A DNA stretch of 54,110 nt, taken from contig JAATET010000121.1 of the NCBI GenBank assembly GCA_015655545.1, forward strand, positions 1-54,110. Reading direction: 5' to 3'. Of this stretch, positions 32,724 through 42,100 are shown piece after piece. Under the pieces are notes generated by a model. That model was not told where the DNA came from and ran no database searches. It worked only from the letters and a program-made list of their open reading frames with translations. The translations under genes and the position numbers were made by a program. Each line of letters begins with the position of its first letter. Position 1 is the first letter of the stretch. This stretch comes from Chthoniobacterales bacterium (GTDB taxonomy: Bacteria > Verrucomicrobiota > Verrucomicrobiia > Chthoniobacterales > JAATET01).

Positions 32724-32828
32724 GTGGGAGGGGAGAGTTAAGCGGAGGACGGACGCGGAGTCAAATTGGAAAACACTTTTGGCGCTGCACTGGCGAAAAA
32801 TCCGGGAATCGTTCACAGTTCGCTCCCT

Positions 32829-33455
32829 ATGCCGGAGCTTTCTTCGCGTCGTCCGCTCAAGTCGCGCAGTCTTCCCGTTTTTCAAAGACTCGCTGCGTCG
32901 CTCGCGCGGTCCGGCGTCTCTGCGGATGCGATTTCCGCGACGGGGATGGGCTTCGGGATCGCATCGGGCTTTTCGCTCGCGGGCACATGGTATGCCAGGG
33001 GGCCGGCGGAAGTTGCGCTCTGGCTTGTCTCCGCCGCATTGGTGCAGTTGCGCCTGCTCTCGAATATGCTCGATGGAATGGTCGCCGTCGAAGGTGGTGG
33101 CCGCAAGTCGAGGCTCGGCCCGATCTGGAATGAAATCCCCGACCGCATCAGCGATTCGGCCACGCTCATCGGCGCAGGCTACGCTTTTGGCGGCATTCCC
33201 GAACTCGGGTGGTTCGCCGCATTGCTCGCGATACTGACCGCCTACATCCGCGCGATCGGCGCGGTGCATGGGGCCGGCGAGGCCTTTCTCGGAGCCTTTT
33301 CGAAGCCGAGAAGAATGTTCTGCATCACGGTTGCGTGCCTCCTCGGTGCGGCGGGCTTTGCCTCCTTTGCGATGCCCCTGGTGCTGTGGATCCTCGTGGT
33401 CGGCACGGCGGCGACCTGCGTGGATCGGCTCGTGTGGATCGGCAAGAAATTATGA
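32829..33455 (+). CDS. CDP-alcohol phosphatidyltransferase family membrane protein
   Basis: 208 residues from ATG 32829, with about six TM segments. The family signature is present in variant form, 'LLSNMLDGMVAVE' and then 'GPIWNEIPDRISD': the first Asp is Asn, A-R is A-V, and G-x3-D-x3-D reads G-x3-N-x3-D. The enzyme therefore belongs to an atypical branch and its substrate alcohol is unknown. It is translationally coupled (ATGA) to a CdsA-like gene, which would supply CDP-diacylglycerol, and then to an acyltransferase. An upstream in-frame TTG at 32766 is less likely. Confidence 0.8.
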   Translation: MPELSSRRPLKSRSLPVFQRLAASLARSGVSADAISATGMGFGIASGFSLAGTWYARGPAEVALWLVSAALVQLRLLSNMLDGMVAVEGGGRKSRLGPIWNEIPDRISDSATLIGAGYAFGGIPELGWFAALLAILTAYIRAIGAVHGAGEAFLGAFSKPRRMFCITVACLLGAAGFASFAMPLVLWILVVGTAATCVDRLVWIGKKL

Positions 33456-34390
33456 GCGCCTTCGCGCATCCGGCCACGGTCGGCATCACGATTTTCATGG
33501 CGGCGTTGCTGGCGATCACGCCGATGGTTTTTGAAGTTTTGCAGCGTCGGGGGCGGCTCACTCCCGTGCTGCGACAGGAGCTCTATGCCCGCTATTTTTC
33601 ATGGCTCGTGCTCGTGCCCATCATGGTCGTGCCGATTTTGCTCGGGCGTCTCTGGACGATTTCGGCGTTCGGATTGCTCAGTCTTTTTGCGTATCGGGAA
33701 TTCGCACGTGCGACGGGATTTTTTCGTCATCGTCTGCTCAGCGCGGCGGTGGTGCTCGGCCTGCTATGCCTGATTGCGGCGATTGCCGACCATTGGTATG
33801 GCTTCTTCTCCGCGCTGCCGTCGCTTTTCGTTTCGCTGCTGGTCATCGTGGCCGTCGTCGAGGATCAGCCGAAGGGCTACCTCCAGCGCGTGGCCCTCGC
33901 GATCTTTGGATTTGCGCTCTTCGGCGTCTGTCTCGGTCACATCGCTTATTTTGCGAACGACGCGAACTACCGGCCGATGCTCTTGCTCATCCTGCTCTGC
34001 GTCGAATTGAACGATGTGTTCGCATTCTGCTGCGGGAAATTTTTCGGCCGGCGAAAACTCGCGCCGCACACGAGTCCCGGAAAAACCTGGGGCGGTGCGC
34101 TGGGAGCCTTCGTCCTGACGACCGCGCTTTTCGCCGCCCTCGGGCATTCGGTCTTTGCCGGCACCTTGCTGGCCGCGCCGATCCATCTGGTGACGATGGG
34201 CGCGCTGTTGTCGTTCACCGGGCAGCTCGGCGACCTGGTGATTTCCAGCATGAAACGCGATCTCGGCATCAAGGATATGGGAGCGACGATTCCGGGGCAC
34301 GGCGGTTTGCTGGATCGGTTCGACAGTCTGCTTTTTGTGGGCCCGGCGCTGTTTCACTACGTCAATTACTTCGTCGGCGTCGGCTCATGA
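33452..34390 (+). CDS. phosphatidate cytidylyltransferase family protein (CdsA-like)
   Basis: 312 residues with about eight TM helices. The CDP-diglyceride synthetase signature is clear at the C-terminus: 'SSMKRDLGIKDMGATIPGHG' followed by G-L-L-D-R-F-D-S; also 'SPGKTWGGALGA' and 'FCCGKFFGRRKL'. Makes CDP-diacylglycerol from phosphatidate and CTP at the inner membrane. ATGA overlaps on both sides tie it to the CDP-alcohol transferase and PlsC-like genes, forming a compact phospholipid head-group cassette. A housekeeping cdsA may exist elsewhere. Confidence 0.9.
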   Translation: MSAFAHPATVGITIFMAALLAITPMVFEVLQRRGRLTPVLRQELYARYFSWLVLVPIMVVPILLGRLWTISAFGLLSLFAYREFARATGFFRHRLLSAAVVLGLLCLIAAIADHWYGFFSALPSLFVSLLVIVAVVEDQPKGYLQRVALAIFGFALFGVCLGHIAYFANDANYRPMLLLILLCVELNDVFAFCCGKFFGRRKLAPHTSPGKTWGGALGAFVLTTALFAALGHSVFAGTLLAAPIHLVTMGALLSFTGQLGDLVISSMKRDLGIKDMGATIPGHGGLLDRFDSLLFVGPALFHYVNYFVGVGS

Positions 34391-35106
34391 GCGAATGGGA
34401 ATACAAGCCCGCGGGCGACGCAGGGCTGCGCCCGGCGGACCAATGGCGCAGTCTGCAGCGCGAAGGCGGGCTGCCCACCGCGATCGCGCATGGCGCATGG
34501 TGCGCGCTCACCGGCGGCTATCTGAAAATGTTTCACCGCTTCCGAATCGAGGGCCGTGAGCGCTTGCCACCCAAACCGCCGTTCGTGGTGGTCGCCAATC
34601 ACTCAAGCCACCTCGATGCCCTTGCGCTGGCGGTGGGACTGCCGCCACGGTTTCGCTCGCACGCTTTTCCGATCGCCGCGGGAGACACGTTTTTCGAGAC
34701 GAAGGCGACGGCGGCGTTCGCGGCGATTTTTCTCAACGCCCTTCCGATGTGGCGAAAAAAATGCGGCTCGCACGCGATGGAGACGCTGCGGGAGCGGCTG
34801 ATCGGCGGCGACACGATCTATCTGCTCTTTCCCGAGGGCACGCGCTCGCGCGATGGGGCGATGGCCGATTTTCGGGCGGGTATTGGCATGCTCGTGGCGG
34901 GAACGAACGTGCCCGTCGTGCCGGCGCATCTCGACGGATGTTTTGCCGCGATGCCGCCGCAGGCCCGACTCCCCCGGCCGAGTCCGATTTCGCTGCGATT
35001 CGGAGTGCCGAAGATATTTTCCGGAGCGTCGAACGATCGCGCCGGCTGGCGGGAAGTGGCGGCGGCGCTGGAAAAGGATGTGCATGCGCTGGGCGATGCG
35101 GCGTAA
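34387..35106 (+). CDS. 1-acyl-sn-glycerol-3-phosphate acyltransferase family protein (PlsC-like)
   Basis: 239 residues. Acyltransferase block I 'NHSSHLDALAL' (H-x4-D), block III 'LFPEGTRSRDG', and block IV 'VPVVPAHLDG' are all present. Adds the second acyl chain to lysophosphatidate or acylates a related lipid. It starts within the CdsA-like stop, so it completes a three-gene phospholipid unit; order of action would be PlsC, CdsA, CDP-alcohol transferase. The Kef antiporter gene begins 12 nt later. Confidence 0.9.
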   Translation: MSEWEYKPAGDAGLRPADQWRSLQREGGLPTAIAHGAWCALTGGYLKMFHRFRIEGRERLPPKPPFVVVANHSSHLDALALAVGLPPRFRSHAFPIAAGDTFFETKATAAFAAIFLNALPMWRKKCGSHAMETLRERLIGGDTIYLLFPEGTRSRDGAMADFRAGIGMLVAGTNVPVVPAHLDGCFAAMPPQARLPRPSPISLRFGVPKIFSGASNDRAGWREVAAALEKDVHALGDAA

Positions 35107-35118
35107 TTTTCCACACCG

Positions 35119-36945
35119 ATGAGCAATCTTTTCCTGCAGGCCTTCGTCTATCTGCTCGCCGCGGTGGTTTCCGTGCCGATCGCGAAGCGGCTCGGGCTCG
35201 GCTCCGTGCTCGGCTATCTCGTGGCTGGCGCGGCCATCGGACCATTCGCGTTGAAGCTCGTGGGACGGGGCGAGGAAGTGATGCAATTCGCGGAATTCGG
35301 CGTCGTGATGATGCTCTTTCTCATCGGGCTCGAGCTGCAGCCCTCGAAGCTTTGGAAAATGCGGCAGGCGTTATTCGGTCTGGGGATCGGGCAGGTTTTA
35401 GGCACGACGCTGGTGGTCGGCAGCGTGGCTTTTTTGGCGGGTTTGTCGTGGCAGATGTCGCTCGCGGTCGGGCTGATGCTCTCGATGTCATCCACGGCCA
35501 TCGTTCTCCAATCCCTGCGCGAGAAAGGGCTGATGAAAACGCCCGCCGGCGAATCGTGCTTCTCGGTGCTGCTGTTTCAAGACATCGCCGTCATTCCCAT
35601 TCTCGTGATCCTGCCTCTGCTGGCCACTTTGGCGCCGACGGCGGGCTCGGAAAATCCGCATGCTTCCGCGATCGCGTCGTTGCTGCCGTGGCAGCGGGGA
35701 TTGATCGTCGTGGCTGCCGTCGGCGGCATCGTCTTTGGCGGACGCTATTTGGTGCGGCCCATGTTCCGATATATCGCCGCCACCCGCCTCCGTGAAATTT
35801 TCACCGCGTTCGCCCTGCTGCTGGTCATCGGCATCGCGCAGCTCATGCAACTGGTCGGCCTCTCCGCCGCGCTGGGCACTTTCCTCGCGGGCGTGGTGCT
35901 TGCCGATAGCGAATACCGCCACCAGCTCGAGGCTGATGTGGAGCCCTTCAAGGGCTTGTTGCTTGGGCTCTTCTTTATCTCCGTCGGCGCACGCATCGAC
36001 TTCGCTTTTATCGCCGGCCACGGCGGAACGATCGTCGCGCTCGTCGCGGGATTGCTCATGGCGAAATTCGCCGTGCTGATGTTGCTGGGGCGATTTTTTA
36101 AATTGGTTCCGAGTCAGAATTTTCTGTTCGCCTTCGCTCTCGCCCAGGGAGGCGAATTTGCATTCGTGCTGCTTTCCTTCAGCTCTCAGCAAGGCGTGAT
36201 TACGCCTGGAGTCGAGACTCCGCTGCTCGCAGCGGTCGCGCTCAGCATGGCGGCGACTCCGCTGCTGCTGCTCTTCAACGAGCGCGTGGTGCAGCCGCGC
36301 TTTGTCTTGGGGAAGCAAAGCGCGCGGCCGGCCGACGATTTTACCGAGTATCGCAGCGAGGTGGTGATTGCGGGTTTTGGGCGATTCGGCCATGTGGTTG
36401 GCCGCATTTTGCGCGCGAACACGGTGCACACGACGGTGCTCGATCATGATGCGGACTGGGTCGACACGCTGCGAAGATTTGGCATGCACAGCTACTACGG
36501 CGACGCGACCCGCGAGGACATGCTGCGCAAGGCCGGCGCGGAGGGCGCGCGGGTGATCGTGGTGGCCATCGACGATGTCGAACAATCGCTGCAGCTTGTC
36601 GAAACGATCCAGCGCGAGTTTCCGCATTTGGAAATCTTCGCGCGGGCGGTCGATCGGATTCACGCTTACGAATTGATGAAGCGTGGCGTGCCGCATATTT
36701 ACCGCGAGACCCTGGGCAGCTCGCTTGACATGAGCGTGGAGGTCATGATGGCGCTGGGCTTTCAACGCGAGCAGGCCGAGCGCACGGCGAAAATCTTTCG
36801 CGAGCACGACGAGAAATCGATGCGGGAAACGCAGGCTGTTCGCGACGATGACGCGAACTACATTTCGACGGCGCGACAACACATCGAGAATCTCGAAAAA
36901 GCGCTCATGGAAGATCTGGAGAGCGGTCCGAAGCCCGGGCCTTGA
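35119..36945 (+). CDS. Kef-type monovalent cation:proton antiporter (CPA2) with RCK/TrkA-N domain
   Basis: 608 residues. Thirteen or so hydrophobic segments form the CPA2 exchanger: 'GLGSVLGYLVAGAAIGPFAL', 'FAEFGVVMMLFLIGLELQPS', 'LSMSSTAIVLQSL', and 'SVLLFQDIAVIPILVILPL' with the Q-D motif. The C-terminal NAD-binding domain starts at 'VVIAGFGRFGHVVGRIL'. It resembles KefB/KefC, which export potassium during electrophile stress and are gated by glutathione; ligand specificity cannot be read here. May be transcribed with the phospholipid genes (12-nt gap). Confidence 0.92.
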   Translation: MSNLFLQAFVYLLAAVVSVPIAKRLGLGSVLGYLVAGAAIGPFALKLVGRGEEVMQFAEFGVVMMLFLIGLELQPSKLWKMRQALFGLGIGQVLGTTLVVGSVAFLAGLSWQMSLAVGLMLSMSSTAIVLQSLREKGLMKTPAGESCFSVLLFQDIAVIPILVILPLLATLAPTAGSENPHASAIASLLPWQRGLIVVAAVGGIVFGGRYLVRPMFRYIAATRLREIFTAFALLLVIGIAQLMQLVGLSAALGTFLAGVVLADSEYRHQLEADVEPFKGLLLGLFFISVGARIDFAFIAGHGGTIVALVAGLLMAKFAVLMLLGRFFKLVPSQNFLFAFALAQGGEFAFVLLSFSSQQGVITPGVETPLLAAVALSMAATPLLLLFNERVVQPRFVLGKQSARPADDFTEYRSEVVIAGFGRFGHVVGRILRANTVHTTVLDHDADWVDTLRRFGMHSYYGDATREDMLRKAGAEGARVIVVAIDDVEQSLQLVETIQREFPHLEIFARAVDRIHAYELMKRGVPHIYRETLGSSLDMSVEVMMALGFQREQAERTAKIFREHDEKSMRETQAVRDDDANYISTARQHIENLEKALMEDLESGPKPGP

Positions 36946-36954
36946 AGAGGTTGC

Positions 36955-39153
36955 CTACTCGACCGTGAAGTGGCTGGTGCGTTCTTCTCCGGCGGAGCGA
37001 GCGGTGAGCGTAAAGGTGCCGTGAGCGATCGGAATGGCGGGATTCGCGAGGCGTTGTCCGTTTAGAAACCATTCGCACAATGGCGTGGTGCTCAACGGGG
37101 TGAGAGTTTGCTGTCCCACGGGGAGATGGGCATTCCAGGTGAAGACGGCGCCGTCCCGGGGAAAAACGATGTCGAATTTGTCGCTTCGCGCGATGGCGGC
37201 GAGGCGGTTCTCCGGGCTGTTGCACCAGACCGCGTATTCTGGCGGCAACACCAGCGTATCGCGCCCGTTGATGGGCGAATACATCGAGACGGCGTCGAGC
37301 TTCGGTTCGGTGCCGGGCAGGAACCACTCGTGCACGACAGGCTCGCCGGCACGGGGAAGGAGTCCGGTTTCAGCAGCGACGTCGAGGGCGGCGATTTTTC
37401 CGGATGGAGTCGGGAGCGGCGTGTCGCCATGGGCGAGGAGGTAACGCATCATGGAAGCCCAGAGTGGAGCGGCGGCGCGCACGGCGAGGACTTCGCCGAG
37501 GGATTTGCCATCGAGATTTCCGGCCCAGATGGCGACGGTGTGCTCGCGGCTGAAGCCCACGCACCAGCGGTCGCGGAAGCCGGAGCTGGTGCCGGTTTTC
37601 ACGGCGACGCGCACGCCGAGATTGAGCGGAGAATCCGTGCCGAAGCTCAAGCGGCGGGCGTCGTTGTCGCAGAGAATATCGATAATGATCGAAGCGGCTT
37701 CTGGCGAGGCGAGGCGGGTGCTTTCGATGGGCTCACCGGCGAGCACGCGCGCGGGCCACGCGACGCCGCCGCGTGCGATGCCGGCGTAAGCGGCGGCGAG
37801 ATCGATGAGACGGATGTCGGCGTTTCCGAGGATGAAGCCGGCGCCATAGTCGTCGAAGCCGCCGGGAAAATTGAAGCCCCAGCGGCGCAGCGAATTGAAG
37901 GCGGCGCGCGCGCCGAGGCGGCTCGTGACGACGACGGCCGGCACGTTCATCGAGTTGCCGAGCGCTTCGCGCAGCCGCACGGGGCCGTAGGAGCGGTGGC
38001 TGTAGTTTTGCGGGTCGTAGTCGGCGTAGGTTTCGGGGACCGCTTGCGGCGTGTCGGGCAGGAGCGTTGCGGCGGTGACGAGCCGGCGCTCGATGGCCGC
38101 GAGATAGATGAACGGCTTGAGCGTTGAGCCGGCGCTGCGCGGCACCACGGCGGCGTCGATGGCCTGCCGGTCGGCGCGTCCGTCGCTGGCCAGCGCGCGC
38201 ACTTCGCCGGTGGCGTTGTCGATGACGACCATGGCCGCGTCGCCGATGCCGAGGCGGCCGGAGTTTCGCAAGTGCTCGTGAAGCAGCGTCTCGGCGACGT
38301 GCTGGAGATCGAGATCGAGCGTGGTCGCGATGGCTCCGTTTTCGCGATGGGCGCGCTTCATGGCGAGAGCGGCGAAATGCGGGGAGAGCACCGGGGGATT
38401 GTGACGCTCGACCTTTGGTGCGGCGGCGAGGAGCTGCGGCCCGGTGATGCCGTCGGGCAGGGTGCCGTCGCGCGCCATGCGCTCGACATTGCGCCGGTAG
38501 CGGGCGAGGGCGGCCTCGGGATTGCGCCAGGGATCGAGGCGCGAGGGCGACTGCGGAAGGCCGGCGAGATAGATGGCCTCCGTGAGCGAGAGGGCGGCCG
38601 CGGATTTTCCGAAATACGCCTGCGCGGCCGCTTCCGCTCCGAGGCGCCGGTTGCCGTAGTCGAGGCGATTCAAATACGTCTCGAGAATGCGAGCCTTGCT
38701 CCACTCGCGCTCCAAATGAAGCGCGGAGAGGGATTCACGGGCCTTGAGGTCAAGCGTTCTTTTGGTGCGCCCGTTCAGCAGTTTCACCGTCTGCTGGGTG
38801 ATTGTCGACGCGCCGGAGACGACGCGCAGATTGCGCAGGTTGCGAAGCGTGGCGCCGGTGGTCGCGATCCAGTCGACGCCGTGATGCTGCCAGAACCGGC
38901 GATCCTCGATGGCGATGGTCGCGAGCGGCAGCCATCGGCCGAGCTGGTCCAGCGGAAGCGGGCGCTGGTCGCGCACGGTGGCGGTGCCTGGATAGGCGAA
39001 AGGACGGTCGCGGAAGTCGAGGAGGACGGGGGTGGCGGTCGCGGCGGTGAATGGGGGCAGCGGCGCGTGGTTAACCGCGCGCTGCAAAGCGAGCCATCCG
39101 GCGGCGAAAAGCAGGATGCCGGGAACGACGATTATTCCGAGACGACGGCGCAT
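36955..39153 (-). CDS. pbpC: penicillin-binding protein 1C
   Basis: 732 residues. N-terminal TM anchor, GT51 transglycosylase with 'AIEDRRFWQHHGVDW' and 'GASTITQQTVKLL', transpeptidase with S-x2-K in 'PRSAGSTLKPFIYLA', S-x-N in 'LGNSMNVPA', and 'VAVKTGTSSGFRDRW', and a C-terminal BiPBP_C domain (from about residue 640). Acts in the periplasm on peptidoglycan. The 22-nt overlap with the alpha-2-macroglobulin gene reproduces the classic yfhM-pbpC pairing, thought to link wall repair with trapping of attacking proteases. Confidence 0.95.
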   Translation of the reverse strand: MRRRLGIIVVPGILLFAAGWLALQRAVNHAPLPPFTAATATPVLLDFRDRPFAYPGTATVRDQRPLPLDQLGRWLPLATIAIEDRRFWQHHGVDWIATTGATLRNLRNLRVVSGASTITQQTVKLLNGRTKRTLDLKARESLSALHLEREWSKARILETYLNRLDYGNRRLGAEAAAQAYFGKSAAALSLTEAIYLAGLPQSPSRLDPWRNPEAALARYRRNVERMARDGTLPDGITGPQLLAAAPKVERHNPPVLSPHFAALAMKRAHRENGAIATTLDLDLQHVAETLLHEHLRNSGRLGIGDAAMVVIDNATGEVRALASDGRADRQAIDAAVVPRSAGSTLKPFIYLAAIERRLVTAATLLPDTPQAVPETYADYDPQNYSHRSYGPVRLREALGNSMNVPAVVVTSRLGARAAFNSLRRWGFNFPGGFDDYGAGFILGNADIRLIDLAAAYAGIARGGVAWPARVLAGEPIESTRLASPEAASIIIDILCDNDARRLSFGTDSPLNLGVRVAVKTGTSSGFRDRWCVGFSREHTVAIWAGNLDGKSLGEVLAVRAAAPLWASMMRYLLAHGDTPLPTPSGKIAALDVAAETGLLPRAGEPVVHEWFLPGTEPKLDAVSMYSPINGRDTLVLPPEYAVWCNSPENRLAAIARSDKFDIVFPRDGAVFTWNAHLPVGQQTLTPLSTTPLCEWFLNGQRLANPAIPIAHGTFTLTARSAGEERTSHFTVE

Positions 39154-42100
39154 GTGGACGGCGCGGTGCGCGCGTAGAAGCGGCTGTCATACATCGGCGT
39201 GATCCGGGTCGACGGCCACGCAAACGTGCCGGCCGCGGTGGCGCGGGCGAGGATGGCGTAGGCCTGCCCGCCGGCGGGCAGTTCGTCGAAGTAGAGGTTC
39301 GTCTGCTGGTCGCGCATTTCGGAGAACGACAGCCACGCGGCGGGCACGGGATCGTCGGGGATGCGGTAGAACTTGCCGATCATCTCGAGATTGGGATTCA
39401 CGATCTCGAGACCGGCGGGCAGCGCGTCCTCGACCGCGACGTAGCTCTGCGGCTTGTCGCAGTGGAAGCGGAAGGAAATGAGAATCTGGTCGCCAAGCTT
39501 GAATGGCGCGTCCTTTGCGCCGGTGCGCTTCGGATCGGTGAGATTTTTCACGATGCGCTCGATCTGCATGCCGCGGGAAGTGGCGACCTGCTCGGCGGGC
39601 GCGAACGAGCGCTCGGCGGCGATCACGTAGGAGCCTGTCTTCGCGAGATTCCGGATGGTGAAGTCGTGGATTTTTGCCAGTTCGCGATCGGTCCAGACGG
39701 CGGCGGAGCGGTTTTCGGAGTAGGCGTCTGGCGCGGGGCCGAGATCGGAGGAAAGTTTTGCGGGAGGCTTTTGATCGAGCAGGGCGTTGAAGGCGATGAG
39801 CAGCCAGAGGTTTTCCTGCGTCGAGAGGCTCGCCGAGCTTTCCATCAATTTCTCGAGGCGTTCCTTGAGCTTTTTCGGGTCGGCGTCGAGCGTGACGAGA
39901 AGACGAGCCCACGTGCAGATGGCCTCGGCGCGATCGTTCGATGAGAAAGTGGAGGGATCGAAGTCGCGGCCGGTGAATTGCCGGGGCAATTCGCGAATGA
40001 GCTCTTTTTGGTGGCCGGGTTCGAGCTCCCATGTATGCAGGGCGATGGCGAGCATGGCGCGGCCTTCGTCGGTGAGATGGTCGCGGCCGAGGAAGAGCTC
40101 GCTCGCGGCGGCGGTGCGGTCGTCGTTCGTTTCCGGCTGGAGCTGGGAAAGCACGCACAGGGCGAAGGCGCGGAGGGTCGGGGAAACTTCGATGCGGCTC
40201 TTGCGGAGCGCCATTTGCTCAAGGGCGTCGGGCAGGTCGTCCGCCAGCCGCTCGGGGACGGCGAAGCCGGCCTGCTGGGCCTGCGCGACGGCCCAGGCGG
40301 ACTGGATGGTCACGAAGCCGTTGCCGACCGTGCCGTAGGGCCAGTAGGGCAGCGTGTTGTCGGGGAGAAGGGAGTCGCTGAACTCGCCGAGCGTTTTCCG
40401 GATGACTTTTTGATAGTTTGCCGCGCGCTCCTCGGGCTGCGGGAGAAACGCGAGAAGCTTCGCGAGCGCGGTGTAAACGAGAAGGCGGGACGACTTCTGC
40501 TCGAAGCAGCCGTGCGGATATTCGAGGATCGTGGGAATGCCGAGGAGCTTCGTGAGATAGGGCGAGGTGGAGACGGTGATGTCCGCAGTGCCGGGCGTTT
40601 GCAACCATGCGGCCGGGATGTTCAGGGCGAATTTTTCGCCGTTCCAATTTCCGGCGGCGGATTCGTGCACGGTGATCGTGCGCGAGGCGACGGGCAGCGT
40701 GACCGCGACGGAATCGCTGAGTCTGCTGGCGGATGCGACCTCGAATTTCACCGGCGCGCTGATTGCGTCATCGGAAACACGCGCGCGAAAGACGGCGACG
40801 GCCGGCTCGTTCCTGCCTGCGGTTTTTTCGACGGTATCCGCGCCGATGAGCGTGAGGCCGGCGCCGGGCGTGCAGCGGATGGTGAGTTGCTCGCCGTCGG
40901 AGGCTTTCTGGCGGGTCACGGCGCGCAATTCGACCTCGTCGCCATGGCGGAGGAAGCGCGGGAGCACGGGCTCGATGAGGAGCGGTTTGCTGACGGTGAA
41001 CGTCGCGTCGCCGGCGCCGAATTGATCCTGCTTCGTCTGCGCGAGCGCAATGACGCGGAAGCGGGTGAGATTGTCGGGCGCGTCGAACTTCGCGGTCGCG
41101 ACGCCATTCACGTCCGTCTTTGCGGAAGGCAGCCAGAGGATGAGCGGCTTGAAGTTTTCGCGGACGAATCGGGAGTTGCCGAAGTCGTCCTTGCCTCCGC
41201 CGCCGACCACGATGCCTTTTTGCGAAAGCATGCTTTCGGTGATGCTTTGCAGGTAGTTCGCGAGCGCGGCGTGCGTGACGACGCTGAACGGCTGGTTCGG
41301 GAAAAAGACGGGCAGCAGTTCGGTGAGCGCCCAGCCGCCGAGGGTGAGAATGGCGTCATCGACGGCGTAGAACGTGACCTCCGCGCCGCGCACGGGCCTG
41401 CCTTCCGACGTGACGCGCACGGTCGCGCTGGCGGTTTTGCGGGGTTGATATTCCGGCTTGGCGGTGGCGACATCGAGCTTGAGCGCGGAGGAGGGATTGT
41501 CGGCGAGGAATTCGCACGAGCCATACATCTCTCCGGGCAGATCGTCGGCGAGGCCGGGACGAAGCAGATAGACCGAGAGGTGGGCGTTCGGCGCGTAGCC
41601 GGGCTTCACGGGAATTTCGATGCGGGTGGAATTTCCGGGCAATGATTTCGTGAAAGTGTCGTGTACATGGTCGGTTTCCACGGTGATCCATGCGATGCCG
41701 CCGCTGGGCGCGAGAATGTCGAACGCAGCGGTCGCGCCGGTTTGAAAGGCACCGTCGCGCACGGGCTTCACGGTGAGCGCCTCGTCGCTTTTCACCGGGA
41801 TCTGCGCCTCATCGTCGCCGGAGAGATAAATCTCGTCGCTGACCGTGATGCCGGGCTCGCCGGGCAGCGGGGAGACGACGAGCACGTAGCGGCCGGGCGT
41901 TTTGGGCTCGAAGGCGAGGTGCGTATTTGCCGGAACGCGTTTTTGCTCGATGGGAACGTAGTCGTCGGTATTGCGGTAGCGGTAGATGAACGGGCCGAGG
42001 CGCTCTTTCACGGATTTCGTTTGCACGAGGAAGAGGTCGGCCTGGACTTCCCCGGGCGCGGGCTGCCCCTCGATGCGCGGCTTTGCGGAGAGGTCGAACG

